Origin: Candidatus Cloacimonadota bacterium
Lineage (GTDB): Bacteria > Cloacimonadota > Cloacimonadia > Cloacimonadales > TCS61
Reading direction: 5' to 3'
Assembly (NCBI GenBank): GCA_030445745.1
Contig: JASUTE010000001.1
Coordinates: 71,664 to 135,663 of the forward strand
DNA length: 64,000 nucleotides
The notes under the pieces were generated by a model, which saw only the letters and a list, made by a program, of their open reading frames with translations, was not told where the DNA came from and searched no databases. The translations under genes were made by a program, and so were the position numbers. How positions within the stretch are numbered: position 1 is the first letter of the stretch; every line of letters begins with the position of its first letter. Shown here piece by piece: positions 42,006 to 51,032 of the stretch.

Positions 42006-43001
42006 TTATACTCGAATTAGTATGCTGCCAGAGGTTAATCCTGCTCCAAAAGAAGCCATTAAAACCAAATCGCCACTCCGTATTTTCCGTGCACGAATTG
42101 CTTCATCCAGGGCAATAGGAATGGTGGCAGAAGATGTATTAGCATATTTTTCAATATTTACGATAACTTTATTGCTATCTATTTTCAGCTTTTTACCCAA
42201 AGCTTCTATTATGCGCAAATTAGCCTGGTGAGTAATAAGCCAATGGATTGATTTTACATCAAGGTCATTTCTTTTCAAAACTGTTTCGCAGGCATTGTAC
42301 ATCGATTTTATAGCTAATTTAAATATCTTGTTACCTTGCATTTCCACAGTATGCTTATTTTCTTTGATTGTATTAGTTGAAGCTGGATTACGAGAGCCAC
42401 CAGCTGGTTGAATAAGATATTCGTAGTAGGTGCCATCTGCAGTAATTTCACTATCGATAATACGGGATATGTCTTTTGTTTCTGCTCGTGAAACAATAGC
42501 AGCCCCTGCACCATCGCCAAAAAGAACGCAGGTGTTGCGATCTTTCCAATTAGTAATTTTGCTTACAATTTCCACTCCAATTGTTAACACATTTTTCGCA
42601 ATGCCGTTTTCTATGTATTGTCTGGCCATATCCATGGCGTATATCCAGCCAGTACAGCCAGCAGAGAGGTCAAAAGCAGGGATATTTTTCAGTCCGAGTT
42701 TTTTCATCAGAATACAGGCTGTAGAGGGAAAGGGATGATCAGGGCTAATAGTGGCTACTACAATCATATCAATATCTTTGGTTCGTAAATTTGCAGCTTT
42801 AATAGCTTTTATTGCAGCATTATAAGCCAAATCAGAAGAAGCTTGATCTTCCGAGGCAATATGCCTTTCCCACATACCAGTTCGTTGTTTTATCCATTCA
42901 TCGGAAGTGTCGACGATTTTTTCTAAATCGTGATTATTCAATATCTTATCTGGTAAATAACGTCCAGTTCCAGAAATTTTAGCATAATATTTTGCTACCA
43001 T
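42006..43001 (-). CDS. fabH: 3-oxoacyl-ACP synthase III
   Basis: Starts fatty-acid chains from acetyl-CoA. 331 residues with the Cys-His-Asn triad: FDLSAGCTGWIYAMDM (~108-123), WLITHQANLRIIEALGKKL, and KYANTSSATIPIALDEA. Typical start YAKISGTGRYLPDKILNN with TSDEWIKQRTGM. Two bases after plsX, so coupled with the fab operon. Confidence 0.97.
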   Translation of the reverse strand: MVAKYYAKISGTGRYLPDKILNNHDLEKIVDTSDEWIKQRTGMWERHIASEDQASSDLAYNAAIKAIKAANLRTKDIDMIVVATISPDHPFPSTACILMKKLGLKNIPAFDLSAGCTGWIYAMDMARQYIENGIAKNVLTIGVEIVSKITNWKDRNTCVLFGDGAGAAIVSRAETKDISRIIDSEITADGTYYEYLIQPAGGSRNPASTNTIKENKHTVEMQGNKIFKLAIKSMYNACETVLKRNDLDVKSIHWLITHQANLRIIEALGKKLKIDSNKVIVNIEKYANTSSATIPIALDEAIRARKIRSGDLVLMASFGAGLTSGSILIRV

Positions 43002-43003
43002 TC

Positions 43004-43999
43004 TTAGTTCCTCTCATAATACTCACGCGTATGCTCCATAAAACCCGATTGGGAAATATGGGAAGCAAATTTTATCGCATTTTTTATTGCTATGGCATTA
43101 GCTTTGCCATGTGAAATAACAGAAATACCATTTAAACCTACTAAAAGTGCTCCACCATATTCAGAATGATCCATCTTTTTCTTTAAGTAAGTGTAAACTG
43201 GAAAAGAGAGTAAAGCCCCAATTTTGGCTATCCAATCTTTCTTGATCTGCTCTTTCATCATTGCAAAAATAGAAACTGCAGCACCTTCAACTGTTTTCAA
43301 CATCACATTTCCCACAAAACCATCGCAAACAACCACATCTACCACACCTTTCAGCAGCTCTTCACCTTCAATATTGCCAACAAAGTTGATGTCTTGATAG
43401 TTTTTTAGTTTCATATGAGCTTTTTTCACAACTTCGTTGCCCTTAGCGTCTTCTTCGCCAATATTCAAGAGCGCTACTTTGGGATTGGAATTTTGATAGA
43501 AAAATTTGGAATAAAGGCTTCCGAGCTTGGAAAATTGTACCAAATTATCTGCTGAGCAGTCCACATTAGCACCTACATCCAAAATTATCTCAGGTTGTTT
43601 TTGGGTGGGAAGGGTTATAGCAATAGCAGGCCTCAGCACGTTCTTTATGCGTCCATAGGAAAAAAGTGATGCAGCCATCACAGCGCCGGTATTACCAGCA
43701 CTAACCATAGCTGCCGCTTTGCCTTCTTTATGCAGTTGGATAGCCTTTACTAAAGAAGAATCAGGCTTTTGCTTAACCACTTTAGCAGGAGAATCTTCCA
43801 TTGTGATTTTCTGACTGGCCGCTACGATTTCAATACGCTCCTTATCGAAGTAGAATTTGGCTAATGTTTTTTCCAATTCTTGTTGGTTTCCCACTAGGAT
43901 GATTTTTTCGCAAACATCTTCCTTAATTGCAAGAATTGCACCTTCTACTTCAGGAGAAGGTGCATTGTCACTACCAAAAGCATCTAAGGCGATTTTCAT
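43004..43999 (-). CDS. plsX: Phosphate acyltransferase PlsX
   Basis: Converts acyl-ACP to acyl-phosphate for phospholipid synthesis. 331 residues: IALDAFGSDNAPSPEVEGAI (N-terminal), SAGNTGAVMAASLF, ILDVGANVDCSADNLVQFS, NIGEEDAKGNEVVKKAH, DGFVGNVMLKTVEGAA and EYGGALLVGLNGISVISHG. Directly abuts rpmF upstream (no gap). Confidence 0.97.
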   Translation of the reverse strand: MKIALDAFGSDNAPSPEVEGAILAIKEDVCEKIILVGNQQELEKTLAKFYFDKERIEIVAASQKITMEDSPAKVVKQKPDSSLVKAIQLHKEGKAAAMVSAGNTGAVMAASLFSYGRIKNVLRPAIAITLPTQKQPEIILDVGANVDCSADNLVQFSKLGSLYSKFFYQNSNPKVALLNIGEEDAKGNEVVKKAHMKLKNYQDINFVGNIEGEELLKGVVDVVVCDGFVGNVMLKTVEGAAVSIFAMMKEQIKKDWIAKIGALLSFPVYTYLKKKMDHSEYGGALLVGLNGISVISHGKANAIAIKNAIKFASHISQSGFMEHTREYYERN

Positions 44000-44179
44000 T
44001 TATTCCTTTATTTCAATTTCCTTCTTACCATTATAATATCCACATTTTGTACAAATATTGTGAGGTCTGCAAGGTTCTCCGCAGTTTGAGCAGGTTACAT
44101 AGGTTGGCATAGCTGCTTTGTAATGAGTTCTTCTTTTGTCTCTCCTGCTTTTTGATACTTTTCTTTTCGGTACAGCCAT
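44000..44179 (-). CDS. rpmF: 50S ribosomal protein L32
   Basis: 59 residues, too short for normal ORF cutoffs. MAVPKRKVSKSRRDKRRTHY is the L32 signature, followed by AAMPTYVTCSNCGEPCRPHN and ICTKCGYYNGKK. It keeps two cysteine pairs (CSNC and CTKC) for a zinc ribbon, the ancestral form. Ribosome-binding site GGGAG lies about 9 bases upstream. It heads the rpmF-plsX-fabH-fabD-fabG-acpP-fabF cluster, as in many bacteria; a DUF177/YceD gene that often precedes rpmF is absent. Confidence 0.95.
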   Translation of the reverse strand: MAVPKRKVSKSRRDKRRTHYKAAMPTYVTCSNCGEPCRPHNICTKCGYYNGKKEIEIKE

Positions 44180-44254
44180 TTTTATAACTCCCTTGTATTA
44201 TTTTAACTTATTATTTTTCAAACATCTATGTGCACGTTATTTTCAAGATGAACC

Positions 44255-44282
44255 AAATTATTTTCAGCTGTTGAGGTGTCAA
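44255..44282 (-). promoter_or_regulatory. Promoter of the rpmF-plsX-fab operon
   Basis: On the minus strand: TTGACA (44282-44277), 16-base spacer, TAATTT (44260-44255). It leaves a leader of roughly 70 bases before rpmF. The only intergenic region on this side of the fab operon. Confidence 0.55.
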
Positions 44283-44314
44283 GTGATTTCATATAAAATG
44301 AATTTAGTTCAATT

Positions 44315-45613
44315 TTAGCTCTCGCCTAAGATAATTGGCTGCTTGGCAATAGGTTCTGCACTTAATTGGTAACATTTTGCCAATTTAGCTGCTACAGCTT
44401 TTCCTGTTTTCTTGTTGTTGGCAAAAACTGTTCCGAGTTTTTCATCTTTTTGCAGTTTATCTCCAATTTTGTAGGGCAGATAAGCTCCGGTAGAGTGATC
44501 TATCTTAGATTCTAACGTTTTCCGACCAGCATTTAAATCTACCAAAGCATAGCCAATAGCCTGTGAATCGATATTTTTAATATATCCCGTAGCTGGAGAT
44601 TTGATATTTAATTCATATTTGGCTTGAGGCAGCAGCGAGGTATCGTCGCATACTGCTGGATCACCACCTTGGGTTTCTATGAAATTTTTGAAAAAATTCA
44701 GTGCTTTGTGGTTGGTAATAACTTCTGTAATCATTTTTTCAGCTTTGTTTCTGTTTTGTTCAATACCGGTCAAATTCAGCATTTGTATAGCTAAAGCTTT
44801 TGTTATTTGTTCAACATCGGCAGGCATTTTCCCTTTCAAGAATTCAATAGTTTCCAAAACTTCCAAACTATTACCTACATAATTTCCTAACGGAGCATTC
44901 ATATTGGTGAATATTACTTTTACTTTTTGGCCTAGATTTTCACCAGTGGTTTTGAGCAATTTGGCTAATTTTTTAGCATTTTTCATATCTTTAATAAAAG
45001 CTCCTGAGCCAATTTTTAGGTCGATTACCAAATTAGCTGCACCTTCTGCAATTTTTTTACTCATTATACTGGCAGTTATCAACGGTAAACTTTCCACGGT
45101 GCCAGTAACATCTCGTAATGCGTATATGCGTTTATCGGCGGGTACTAATTGCTGGCTTTGGCTGATTATTGCAAATCCATTCTTTTCGATTAGTTGTTTG
45201 AATTCGTTATCAGAAAAATCTGTTCGGAATCCTGGAATTGATTCCAATTTATCTAAAGTACCACCGGTGTGACCTAGTCCTCTGCCAGAAATCATTGGAA
45301 TTTTGCAACCACAAGCTGCTGCAATTGGGGTAAGCATCAAGCTTATTTTATCGCCTACACCGCCGGTGGAATGTTTGTCTACAGTATGCCATTTTGGAGG
45401 AAACTGCAACTGTTTGCCAGATTCGATATAGATCTTGGTTAGAGTCTCCACTTCCTGAGGTTGCATATCAGAGAAGAAGATTGCCATAAGTAGGGCGCTC
45501 ATTTGATATTCAGGAATCTTATTTTGCAGATATAGCTCGACAAAATTCCTAATTTCTGCTTCTTCTAATTTATTACCATTACGTTTTTTTATTATTATTT
45601 CTACCGGATTCAT
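44315..45613 (-). CDS. Pyrimidine-nucleoside (thymidine) phosphorylase
   Basis: Splits thymidine/uridine with phosphate. 432 residues: KHSTGGVGDKISLMLTPIAA (~84), CGCKIPMISGRGLGHTGGTL, the DKLESIPGFRTDFS loop and C-terminal domain with GRKTLESKIDHSTGAYLPYK. The N-terminal alpha domain has LMAIFFSDMQPQEVETLT. Could be DeoA or Pdp; sequence alone does not tell substrate preference. Starts 3 bases after the preceding lipoprotein gene's stop, so it is co-transcribed with the shikimate genes. Confidence 0.93.
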   Translation of the reverse strand: MNPVEIIIKKRNGNKLEEAEIRNFVELYLQNKIPEYQMSALLMAIFFSDMQPQEVETLTKIYIESGKQLQFPPKWHTVDKHSTGGVGDKISLMLTPIAAACGCKIPMISGRGLGHTGGTLDKLESIPGFRTDFSDNEFKQLIEKNGFAIISQSQQLVPADKRIYALRDVTGTVESLPLITASIMSKKIAEGAANLVIDLKIGSGAFIKDMKNAKKLAKLLKTTGENLGQKVKVIFTNMNAPLGNYVGNSLEVLETIEFLKGKMPADVEQITKALAIQMLNLTGIEQNRNKAEKMITEVITNHKALNFFKNFIETQGGDPAVCDDTSLLPQAKYELNIKSPATGYIKNIDSQAIGYALVDLNAGRKTLESKIDHSTGAYLPYKIGDKLQKDEKLGTVFANNKKTGKAVAAKLAKCYQLSAEPIAKQPIILGES

Positions 45614-45616
45614 ATT

Positions 45617-47167
45617 TTACCACCAAATCTGTTTTTCATTTTTAAAACTAAAAATTCGTTCATTTCCAATATCGTTAGTTTTTGTCAAACGATATATTCT
45701 ATTGGCTGGAATATTGGAAAAATGTAGGGCCTGTCCCGTGGTTGTTTTCTTCCCCAGAGAAATCCATTTTTTATGCCAAAAGAATAATTCATATTTTCCC
45801 TCTTCACCCTCAAAATATAAGGAATCGGATGGACTGGTAAACTTAGCTTTATCGACAGCGGTAAAAGTTATGCTCAAATTTTTCGCTTTTTTGCCATCCA
45901 AAACATACTGTTTGCCATTTTTTTGTAGAATAAAAGGTGGGCCTGCCGGAATCACCTTACGGTTATAATAGCAAGGCAGGTACATAATTTCTAAACCCAT
46001 ATCGATGAATTCTGCTGAATTTTGTTCTATCTCTGCCCAATCTATAGGACGCCAAGCCCCATTGTTGAAAACAGCAAGAAACAGGAAACGTGAATTTTCT
46101 GGCTGTGGATATTTCAGGGTATCTAATTTCACAACAATATCGTTTACTTTAGTATAAAACGGGGTTACATCGCGGCTGAATTTACTTCCTAACCATGGAG
46201 GTATTCGGTCGGCATTGTTTTGTTGAAAAGCCAGATTTTGCTGCTGCTTCCGAAATGATTTGCGGTATACTTTGGCAACTTTATGCGCTAATTCATACTC
46301 TCCCGGGTTTACTTCGCACCCCATAAAAGGAATGGTTTTGCCATCTAAAGTTATTAATGCATTCCAGACATGGTTGTTATTTGAATCTGCCCAATAGGGA
46401 GTATAATCTGCAGCTACACAGATACCATTAGCTCGCATAGCATAGATAGCAAAGGTGCTCATATCCTCACACCGTCCTTTGCCGCTTCTTAGCATTTGCA
46501 TAAAACTTTGGTCGGTAGGATGCAGATAATATTTGCTATCGAATTTAACCCAACTTTTCAATTTTTCGTTTATATAAGTTGCAGCTTCTATCATATCTTC
46601 CGGGTTTTCTAATTTTTGCGGCAAATCCTGATATTCTTTTAAGAAAAATTGGCGCCAATTTCCTATAGGTTCGTTATTAACGCGATAGGGTAGAATGTAT
46701 TCTTGGAATGATTGATAAGGAAACTGTTGTGCCCAGGGTTTATTTTTCCAAGCTTGATATGCTAATTCCACATTATTTATCAGATACTGAGAAGAAATTG
46801 CTTGTACATCTTCTATTTTTTTTGCTTTGTCCCAGTGCAATTTTCCATATTGATTTTCCAGGGAATCCATAGCTGCTTTAGCTTTTTGGTAGGAAGCATA
46901 ATCTTCTATATGCCACTCTATTTGATTGTTTTGTGCATCGAATAATCCAAATTCAAAATAATGGTGTCCCTCTATATTTTCCAATAAGAAATATAAAGAA
47001 CTCAACTCTAAAAAATTACCTTTATTCTGAAAGTAGTTAATAGCTTTTTTTAGTTCTAAGCTATTATCACCAGCAGCTTGCAATATTTCTTGGAAAACAG
47101 TGGGATAGCTGATGGTGACACAACCTGCTATAGCTAAAAACAAAGATAAAATTATTATCTTTTTCAT
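45617..47167 (-). CDS. Transglutaminase-like lipoprotein
   Basis: 516 residues: signal peptide MKKIIILSLFLAIAGC with lipobox (AIAG-C). A transglutaminase-core Cys-His-Asp set is plausible: GKGRCEDMSTFAIYAMRANG (Cys near residue 235), NNHVWNALITLDGK (His and Asp). N-terminal ~200 residues are helical; C-terminal ~180 residues beta-rich. It may act on cell-surface peptides, or as a protease-like protein. Four-base overlap with aroDE upstream; deoA-like gene 3 bases downstream. Confidence 0.82.
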   Translation of the reverse strand: MKKIIILSLFLAIAGCVTISYPTVFQEILQAAGDNSLELKKAINYFQNKGNFLELSSLYFLLENIEGHHYFEFGLFDAQNNQIEWHIEDYASYQKAKAAMDSLENQYGKLHWDKAKKIEDVQAISSQYLINNVELAYQAWKNKPWAQQFPYQSFQEYILPYRVNNEPIGNWRQFFLKEYQDLPQKLENPEDMIEAATYINEKLKSWVKFDSKYYLHPTDQSFMQMLRSGKGRCEDMSTFAIYAMRANGICVAADYTPYWADSNNNHVWNALITLDGKTIPFMGCEVNPGEYELAHKVAKVYRKSFRKQQQNLAFQQNNADRIPPWLGSKFSRDVTPFYTKVNDIVVKLDTLKYPQPENSRFLFLAVFNNGAWRPIDWAEIEQNSAEFIDMGLEIMYLPCYYNRKVIPAGPPFILQKNGKQYVLDGKKAKNLSITFTAVDKAKFTSPSDSLYFEGEEGKYELFFWHKKWISLGKKTTTGQALHFSNIPANRIYRLTKTNDIGNERIFSFKNEKQIWW

Positions 47168-48492
47168 AATTTGCCCTTCAATTGTTTAATGAAATATTTC
47201 AACTGTTCTTCTGCCTGCCAATACCAGAATTGTTGACCAGAAACAAACTGAAGTGAATTTTGCTGACAGAATTGTACTAATTCAGTTGGTTTTTTCTGGT
47301 AGGGAAGATCTATAAGTTTTGTGAATTTAGGAAGCATTTCTTGCTGCAATGATGTTGTAGAGGTGCCTCTCGGTGTGCAATTTACCAACAAGTGATACTG
47401 AGAAATTGGAGCAGAAGTAGCACTTTTCAAGTTAAATTTTTTTATAAATTTCTGCAGTTTAGTTTTGTTTCTACCATCTACGTATATATTTTCTTTAAAC
47501 TTTTTAGCTGCCAATAAAAAGGTTGTAGCTGTACCTCCGTAACCCCACAAGAGAATTTTATGATGTTCATTTATCTGCAAATGTGTTAAAGCTTTTTGGA
47601 AGGCAATGATGTCGGTGTTTGCAGCAATATTGCTAGATGGCAAAAACAGATTTATGGGTTGTTTTTGATCTAATTTTTTAGCTATTTTTTCTTTAAACGG
47701 CATAGTTATTGAAAAACCCAAAAAACCGCTGTTTCCCAGCAGCCAGTCCCAGAAATCATTAAAATTATCGCAGTAAAAGGGTAGGTAAACAGCGTCATAG
47801 TTGTGGCTATTGAAGTATTGATTATAAAATTCCAAACCTAAAGATTTTGCAACCTGCTCTCCTCCTACTATGCCTCCAATGCTACTGTTAGCGGTTAGTT
47901 TTTTCAATCTGAATTTATCTGCTTCCTGTCTGGTGAGTTGATTAGGTGCAGTAGGAAATTTTTCCAAACCATAAAAAGTAGCTGCTGCACCCAAAAATTT
48001 GTATAAAGCCCTGCTTAATTTTCCTAATTTGCCCAAACCAGCCCAAATAACAGGTTTATCGCTTGTTTCTATTAGTTTTTTTATTTGGCCTAATTGTTGG
48101 TAACTGTTTATTGGAATTGCTAATTTCAAAAATCTGGCCGGAAGTTGGTTTGCTAGGGCTATTATATTTTCTAACTGGTTAATTTCCCATTTCCCAAAAT
48201 TATGATATGACAGCACCAGATTGTGAGAAGGGAGATTAATTTTTTTATCATATTTAAGAATTTCCCAATCAACCAAGCAGTCATATTTTGCTATCATTTT
48301 TTTATAAAATATATTTTTCTGAGTTTTAGCGAAATGTCTTTTTCCACCCTCATCCGGTTCTCGTATGGTTAAAATTGTTTTTTTATCTACATTTTGGGCA
48401 AATTGATTCAAGCTGTGCAGGAAATCTAAGCGATATTCTTTCCAACTGGTAATATTTTCATTTAAATCGGCAGGTAAGGAACAGATTATCAT
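47164..48492 (-). CDS. aroDE: Fused 3-dehydroquinate dehydratase (type I)-shikimate dehydrogenase
   Basis: 442 residues from ATG 48492, which overlaps the aroC stop by 4 bases (ATGA); the longer frame to 48561 only runs inside aroC. Residues ~1-210 are a type I AroD: EYRLDFLHSLNQF, ILTIREPDEGGKRHF, SYHNF (His) and ARFLKLAI (Schiff-base Lys), then TFYG. Residues ~215-442 are AroE: GGIVGGEQVAKSLGLEFYNQ, GFSITMPFKEKIAKK (Lys), NTDIIAF, LLWGYGGTATTFLLAA (NADP Rossmann) and VNCTPRGTS. The order is that of the plant and Chlamydia AroDE. Both halves appear complete. Catalyses two successive shikimate-pathway steps. Confidence 0.9.
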   Translation of the reverse strand: MIICSLPADLNENITSWKEYRLDFLHSLNQFAQNVDKKTILTIREPDEGGKRHFAKTQKNIFYKKMIAKYDCLVDWEILKYDKKINLPSHNLVLSYHNFGKWEINQLENIIALANQLPARFLKLAIPINSYQQLGQIKKLIETSDKPVIWAGLGKLGKLSRALYKFLGAAATFYGLEKFPTAPNQLTRQEADKFRLKKLTANSSIGGIVGGEQVAKSLGLEFYNQYFNSHNYDAVYLPFYCDNFNDFWDWLLGNSGFLGFSITMPFKEKIAKKLDQKQPINLFLPSSNIAANTDIIAFQKALTHLQINEHHKILLWGYGGTATTFLLAAKKFKENIYVDGRNKTKLQKFIKKFNLKSATSAPISQYHLLVNCTPRGTSTTSLQQEMLPKFTKLIDLPYQKKPTELVQFCQQNSLQFVSGQQFWYWQAEEQLKYFIKQLKGKL

Positions 48493-49787
48493 TGTTGTTT
48501 GCGGCTTTCCGCTAAAATTATTTTCCAAATTTTCTCTACTGCAGCAGAATTTAGCTGCCACTCTTTGGCTTTTATCTGCAAATTTTGTAATAATTTTTCT
48601 TCGCGCTGTATATCTTTCACTGACATCTCTTTTTGTTTTTTTAGTTTTCCAATCGCCTGTGAAATATGGTTTCTACGAGTCAAAGCAATTAAAATGTCTT
48701 CATCGATCTTGTCGATAGATTCGCGTAGATCTGTTAAGTTCTGGGTTTTATTTTCCACCAGTTTTTGGTAGGAAGCAGCATCTGCCAGCACCAGTTTCAC
48801 CATAGCGATAGCTGCTGGTATAAGGCGTGGAACTACACAGACATCATGCCGACCAGATATGCTAATTGAGGCACTTTTGCCGGATTTAGTGATAGTTTGC
48901 TGTCGCCTGGCGATAGAGGGAGTAGGTTTTACTACAAAGCGGAATTTTATCTGTTCACCAGTGGAGATGCCACCTAAAATACCGCCGCAATGATTGCTAA
49001 GAAAACCCTTTTCATTCATCTGATCGTTTGCTTGTGACCCAGTTTGAGCTGCTAATGCAAATCCATCCCCAAATTCTATTCCTTTTACAGCTCCTAAAGA
49101 TAAAATAGCTTCAGCTAAAGCAGCATCTAGTTTTCTAAAAACAGGATCTCCCCAGCCAGGGGGAATATTATCTATCACAGCTTCCACTATTCCGCCTACT
49201 GAATTTTTCTTCTCTTGCACTTGTTGCAGGTAATTTTCCACTGCAGTTATGTTGTTATCTGGCCACCAAAGTGTATTTGATGGTGGAATACATTTTTTAG
49301 CAGCTTTCATTTTTCCTATTTGCACAGCATACATTTGAATTTTTATATTTTGCAGAAGATAATCGACTATTTCAGCTGCGGCTACCCGACATATTGTTTC
49401 TCGGCCAGAAGCGCGGCCACCTCCACGATAATCGAATATCTTAAATTTCTTAAAATAGGAAAAATCTGCATGGCCGGGACGGAAGAGATTTTTTATATCT
49501 TCGTAGTCCTGGGAACGTGCATCACGATTGGGGAAAATTATACAAATGGGCATACCGGTAGTTATGCCGTCAAAAACGCCAGATAAAATCTGGTAATCAT
49601 CTGTTTCCTGGCGGGCAGAAGTGAATTTATTCTGTCCGGGTTTTCTTCTGGCTAAAGCAGATTGCAGCTGCTGATGTGGGAATACCAAACCTGGCTTGAT
49701 ATCTTCCAGTACCACCCCCATCGCTTTTCCATGGCTTTCGCCAAAAGTGGTAATACCAAAAAATTTTCCCCAACTATTCGATTTCAT
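48489..49787 (-). CDS. aroC: Fused chorismate synthase-chorismate mutase (AroC-AroQ)
   Basis: 432 residues. Residues ~1-345 are chorismate synthase: [86 protein letters not shown] and [18 protein letters not shown]. Residues ~350-432 are an AroQ-type chorismate mutase: [35 protein letters not shown] and [14 protein letters not shown], with the Arg, Lys and Arg/Glu residues of the active site in place. There is a single continuous frame. The pair makes chorismate and prephenate. First gene of a minus operon aroC-aroDE-transglutaminase-deoA. Coupled to aroDE by ATGA. Confidence 0.92.
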   Translation of the reverse strand: MKSNSWGKFFGITTFGESHGKAMGVVLEDIKPGLVFPHQQLQSALARRKPGQNKFTSARQETDDYQILSGVFDGITTGMPICIIFPNRDARSQDYEDIKNLFRPGHADFSYFKKFKIFDYRGGGRASGRETICRVAAAEIVDYLLQNIKIQMYAVQIGKMKAAKKCIPPSNTLWWPDNNITAVENYLQQVQEKKNSVGGIVEAVIDNIPPGWGDPVFRKLDAALAEAILSLGAVKGIEFGDGFALAAQTGSQANDQMNEKGFLSNHCGGILGGISTGEQIKFRFVVKPTPSIARRQQTITKSGKSASISISGRHDVCVVPRLIPAAIAMVKLVLADAASYQKLVENKTQNLTDLRESIDKIDEDILIALTRRNHISQAIGKLKKQKEMSVKDIQREEKLLQNLQIKAKEWQLNSAAVEKIWKIILAESRKQQ

Positions 49788-49869
49788 CTTTACTCCTTTT
49801 CCAAAAAAAATATTTGGATTAAAGGTATGTCAACTAAAACGTTTATCTTCTATGCTATTGCAAGTATGA

Positions 49870-49897
49870 ATTATAATTTTTTCTATGAAAATTCCAA
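49870..49897 (-). promoter_or_regulatory. Possible promoter of aroC
   Basis: On the minus strand: TTGGAA (49897-49892), 16-base spacer, TATAAT (49875-49870). The -10 is consensus, the -35 moderate. The region is shared with the divergent exbB promoter (49905). Confidence 0.4.
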
Positions 49898-49904
49898 AAG
49901 TAAA

Positions 49905-49931
49905 TTGACATTTTAACTCTAACATTAAGAT
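49905..49931 (+). promoter_or_regulatory. Possible promoter of exbB-exbD-tonB operon
   Basis: TTGACA (49905-49910), 15-base spacer, TAAGAT (49926-49931). Consensus -35, short spacer; 30 bases before the start codon. Confidence 0.4.
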
Positions 49932-49960
49932 AGCGGAAAAAGAAAGTGACGGGAGGTACG

Positions 49961-50614
49961 ATGTTCCTATTAGCATTTTTACCCGGTGAAGAAACCAATT
50001 TACTAAATCTGGCAGCCAGAGGTGGTATTTTGATGGCGGTATTGCTATTGATCTCTATAATTGCTGTAGCCATCATCATTGAGCGGTTGATAAAGATAAA
50101 TAGAGCAAACAAGTTAAAAGATGAATTTTTGCAGGGAATATATGAAGATTTGGCAGCAGGTTACAATGATAAAGCAATACAAAAATGTGAAGAGAAGAAA
50201 AATTCAGCATTGGCAGGTGTGTTAGCCAAAATTATTGATAATTTTCAAAAACAGGTTTTTAATGATCGTGAGACGGTAGAGCTAGCAATTAATAACCAAA
50301 TACACAGGTTAGAACGAAATTTAGGCACACTTTCCACTTTTGCAGCTATAGCACCTTTAATTGGATTTTTGGGAACTGTGACGGGTATGGTTAAAGTTTT
50401 TATGCAGATTGGCGAGACTGGCGGTGGAGTGGATATTAGTTTGCTTGCAAATGGTATTTGGGAAGCGCTTTTAACTACTATCGGGGGGCTAACAGTTGGC
50501 ATTGTAACTATTCTCTTCTATAATTATTTAATAAGTAAATTAGAGGTGATTGAACAAAATTTGGAAGAAGAAGCACACAACTTTTTGGCTACTGTGAAAA
50601 ATTTGAGGAGTTAA
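49961..50614 (+). CDS. exbB: ExbB/TolQ-family proton channel protein
   Basis: Start at 49961, which follows GGGAGGT, chosen over an in-frame alternative at 49946. 217 residues with three membrane segments (ILMAVLLLISIIAVAIIIER; NLGTLSTFAAIAPLIGFLGT V; ALLTTIGGLTVGIVTILFYN). The family signature FLGTVTGMV and LTTIGGL is present. Uses the proton gradient to energise TonB. One base separates it from exbD. It forms the first gene of a TonB cluster that continues to folP, cdaA and coaE. Confidence 0.95.
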   Translation: MFLLAFLPGEETNLLNLAARGGILMAVLLLISIIAVAIIIERLIKINRANKLKDEFLQGIYEDLAAGYNDKAIQKCEEKKNSALAGVLAKIIDNFQKQVFNDRETVELAINNQIHRLERNLGTLSTFAAIAPLIGFLGTVTGMVKVFMQIGETGGGVDISLLANGIWEALLTTIGGLTVGIVTILFYNYLISKLEVIEQNLEEEAHNFLATVKNLRS

Positions 50615-50615
50615 C

Positions 50616-51032
50616 ATGAAAAGCCGTCTTAAGAAACAACGTATCTCTTCTTTGGGGCTTATATCATTCACCGATGTTATCTTCTTGCTTATTATATTTT
50701 TGCTTATCTCTTCCAATTTTGTTACACATGCCGGTATCAAGGTAGATCTGCCTGGAGCAGCTACTCACCAGAATGAATTTACTAAAAATATTAGTATTAC
50801 CTATACCAAGGATGATAAAATATTTGTAGGCGAGCAACAGGTTGACTGGAATAATTTGGCCGAAGTGCTATCTGCTCGACTAATCGAAGATCCACAACAG
50901 GTTGTGGTTATTCGCGCTGACCAGGAAATAGCACTAAAAAAAATTGTTAAAATAATAGATTTAGCCAAACTTTCAGGTACAGAACGCTTTTTCATAGCAA
51001 CCCAGATACAAAAACAAGAAAATGAGTACTAA
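50616..51032 (+). CDS. exbD: ExbD/TolR-family protein
   Basis: 138 residues, one N-terminal membrane helix (FTDVIFLLIIFLLISSNFV; the Asp in the helix is needed for proton use), then periplasmic domain with VDLPGAA and a C-terminal IRADQEIALKKIVKII. Stop overlaps tonB start by 11 bases. Confidence 0.94.
   Translation: MKSRLKKQRISSLGLISFTDVIFLLIIFLLISSNFVTHAGIKVDLPGAATHQNEFTKNISITYTKDDKIFVGEQQVDWNNLAEVLSARLIEDPQQVVVIRADQEIALKKIVKIIDLAKLSGTERFFIATQIQKQENEY

Noticed and set aside
48493-48561. Longer start for AroDE
   Set aside because: The extra 23 residues read inside aroC in another frame; the AroD homology starts at the ATG overlapping the aroC stop.
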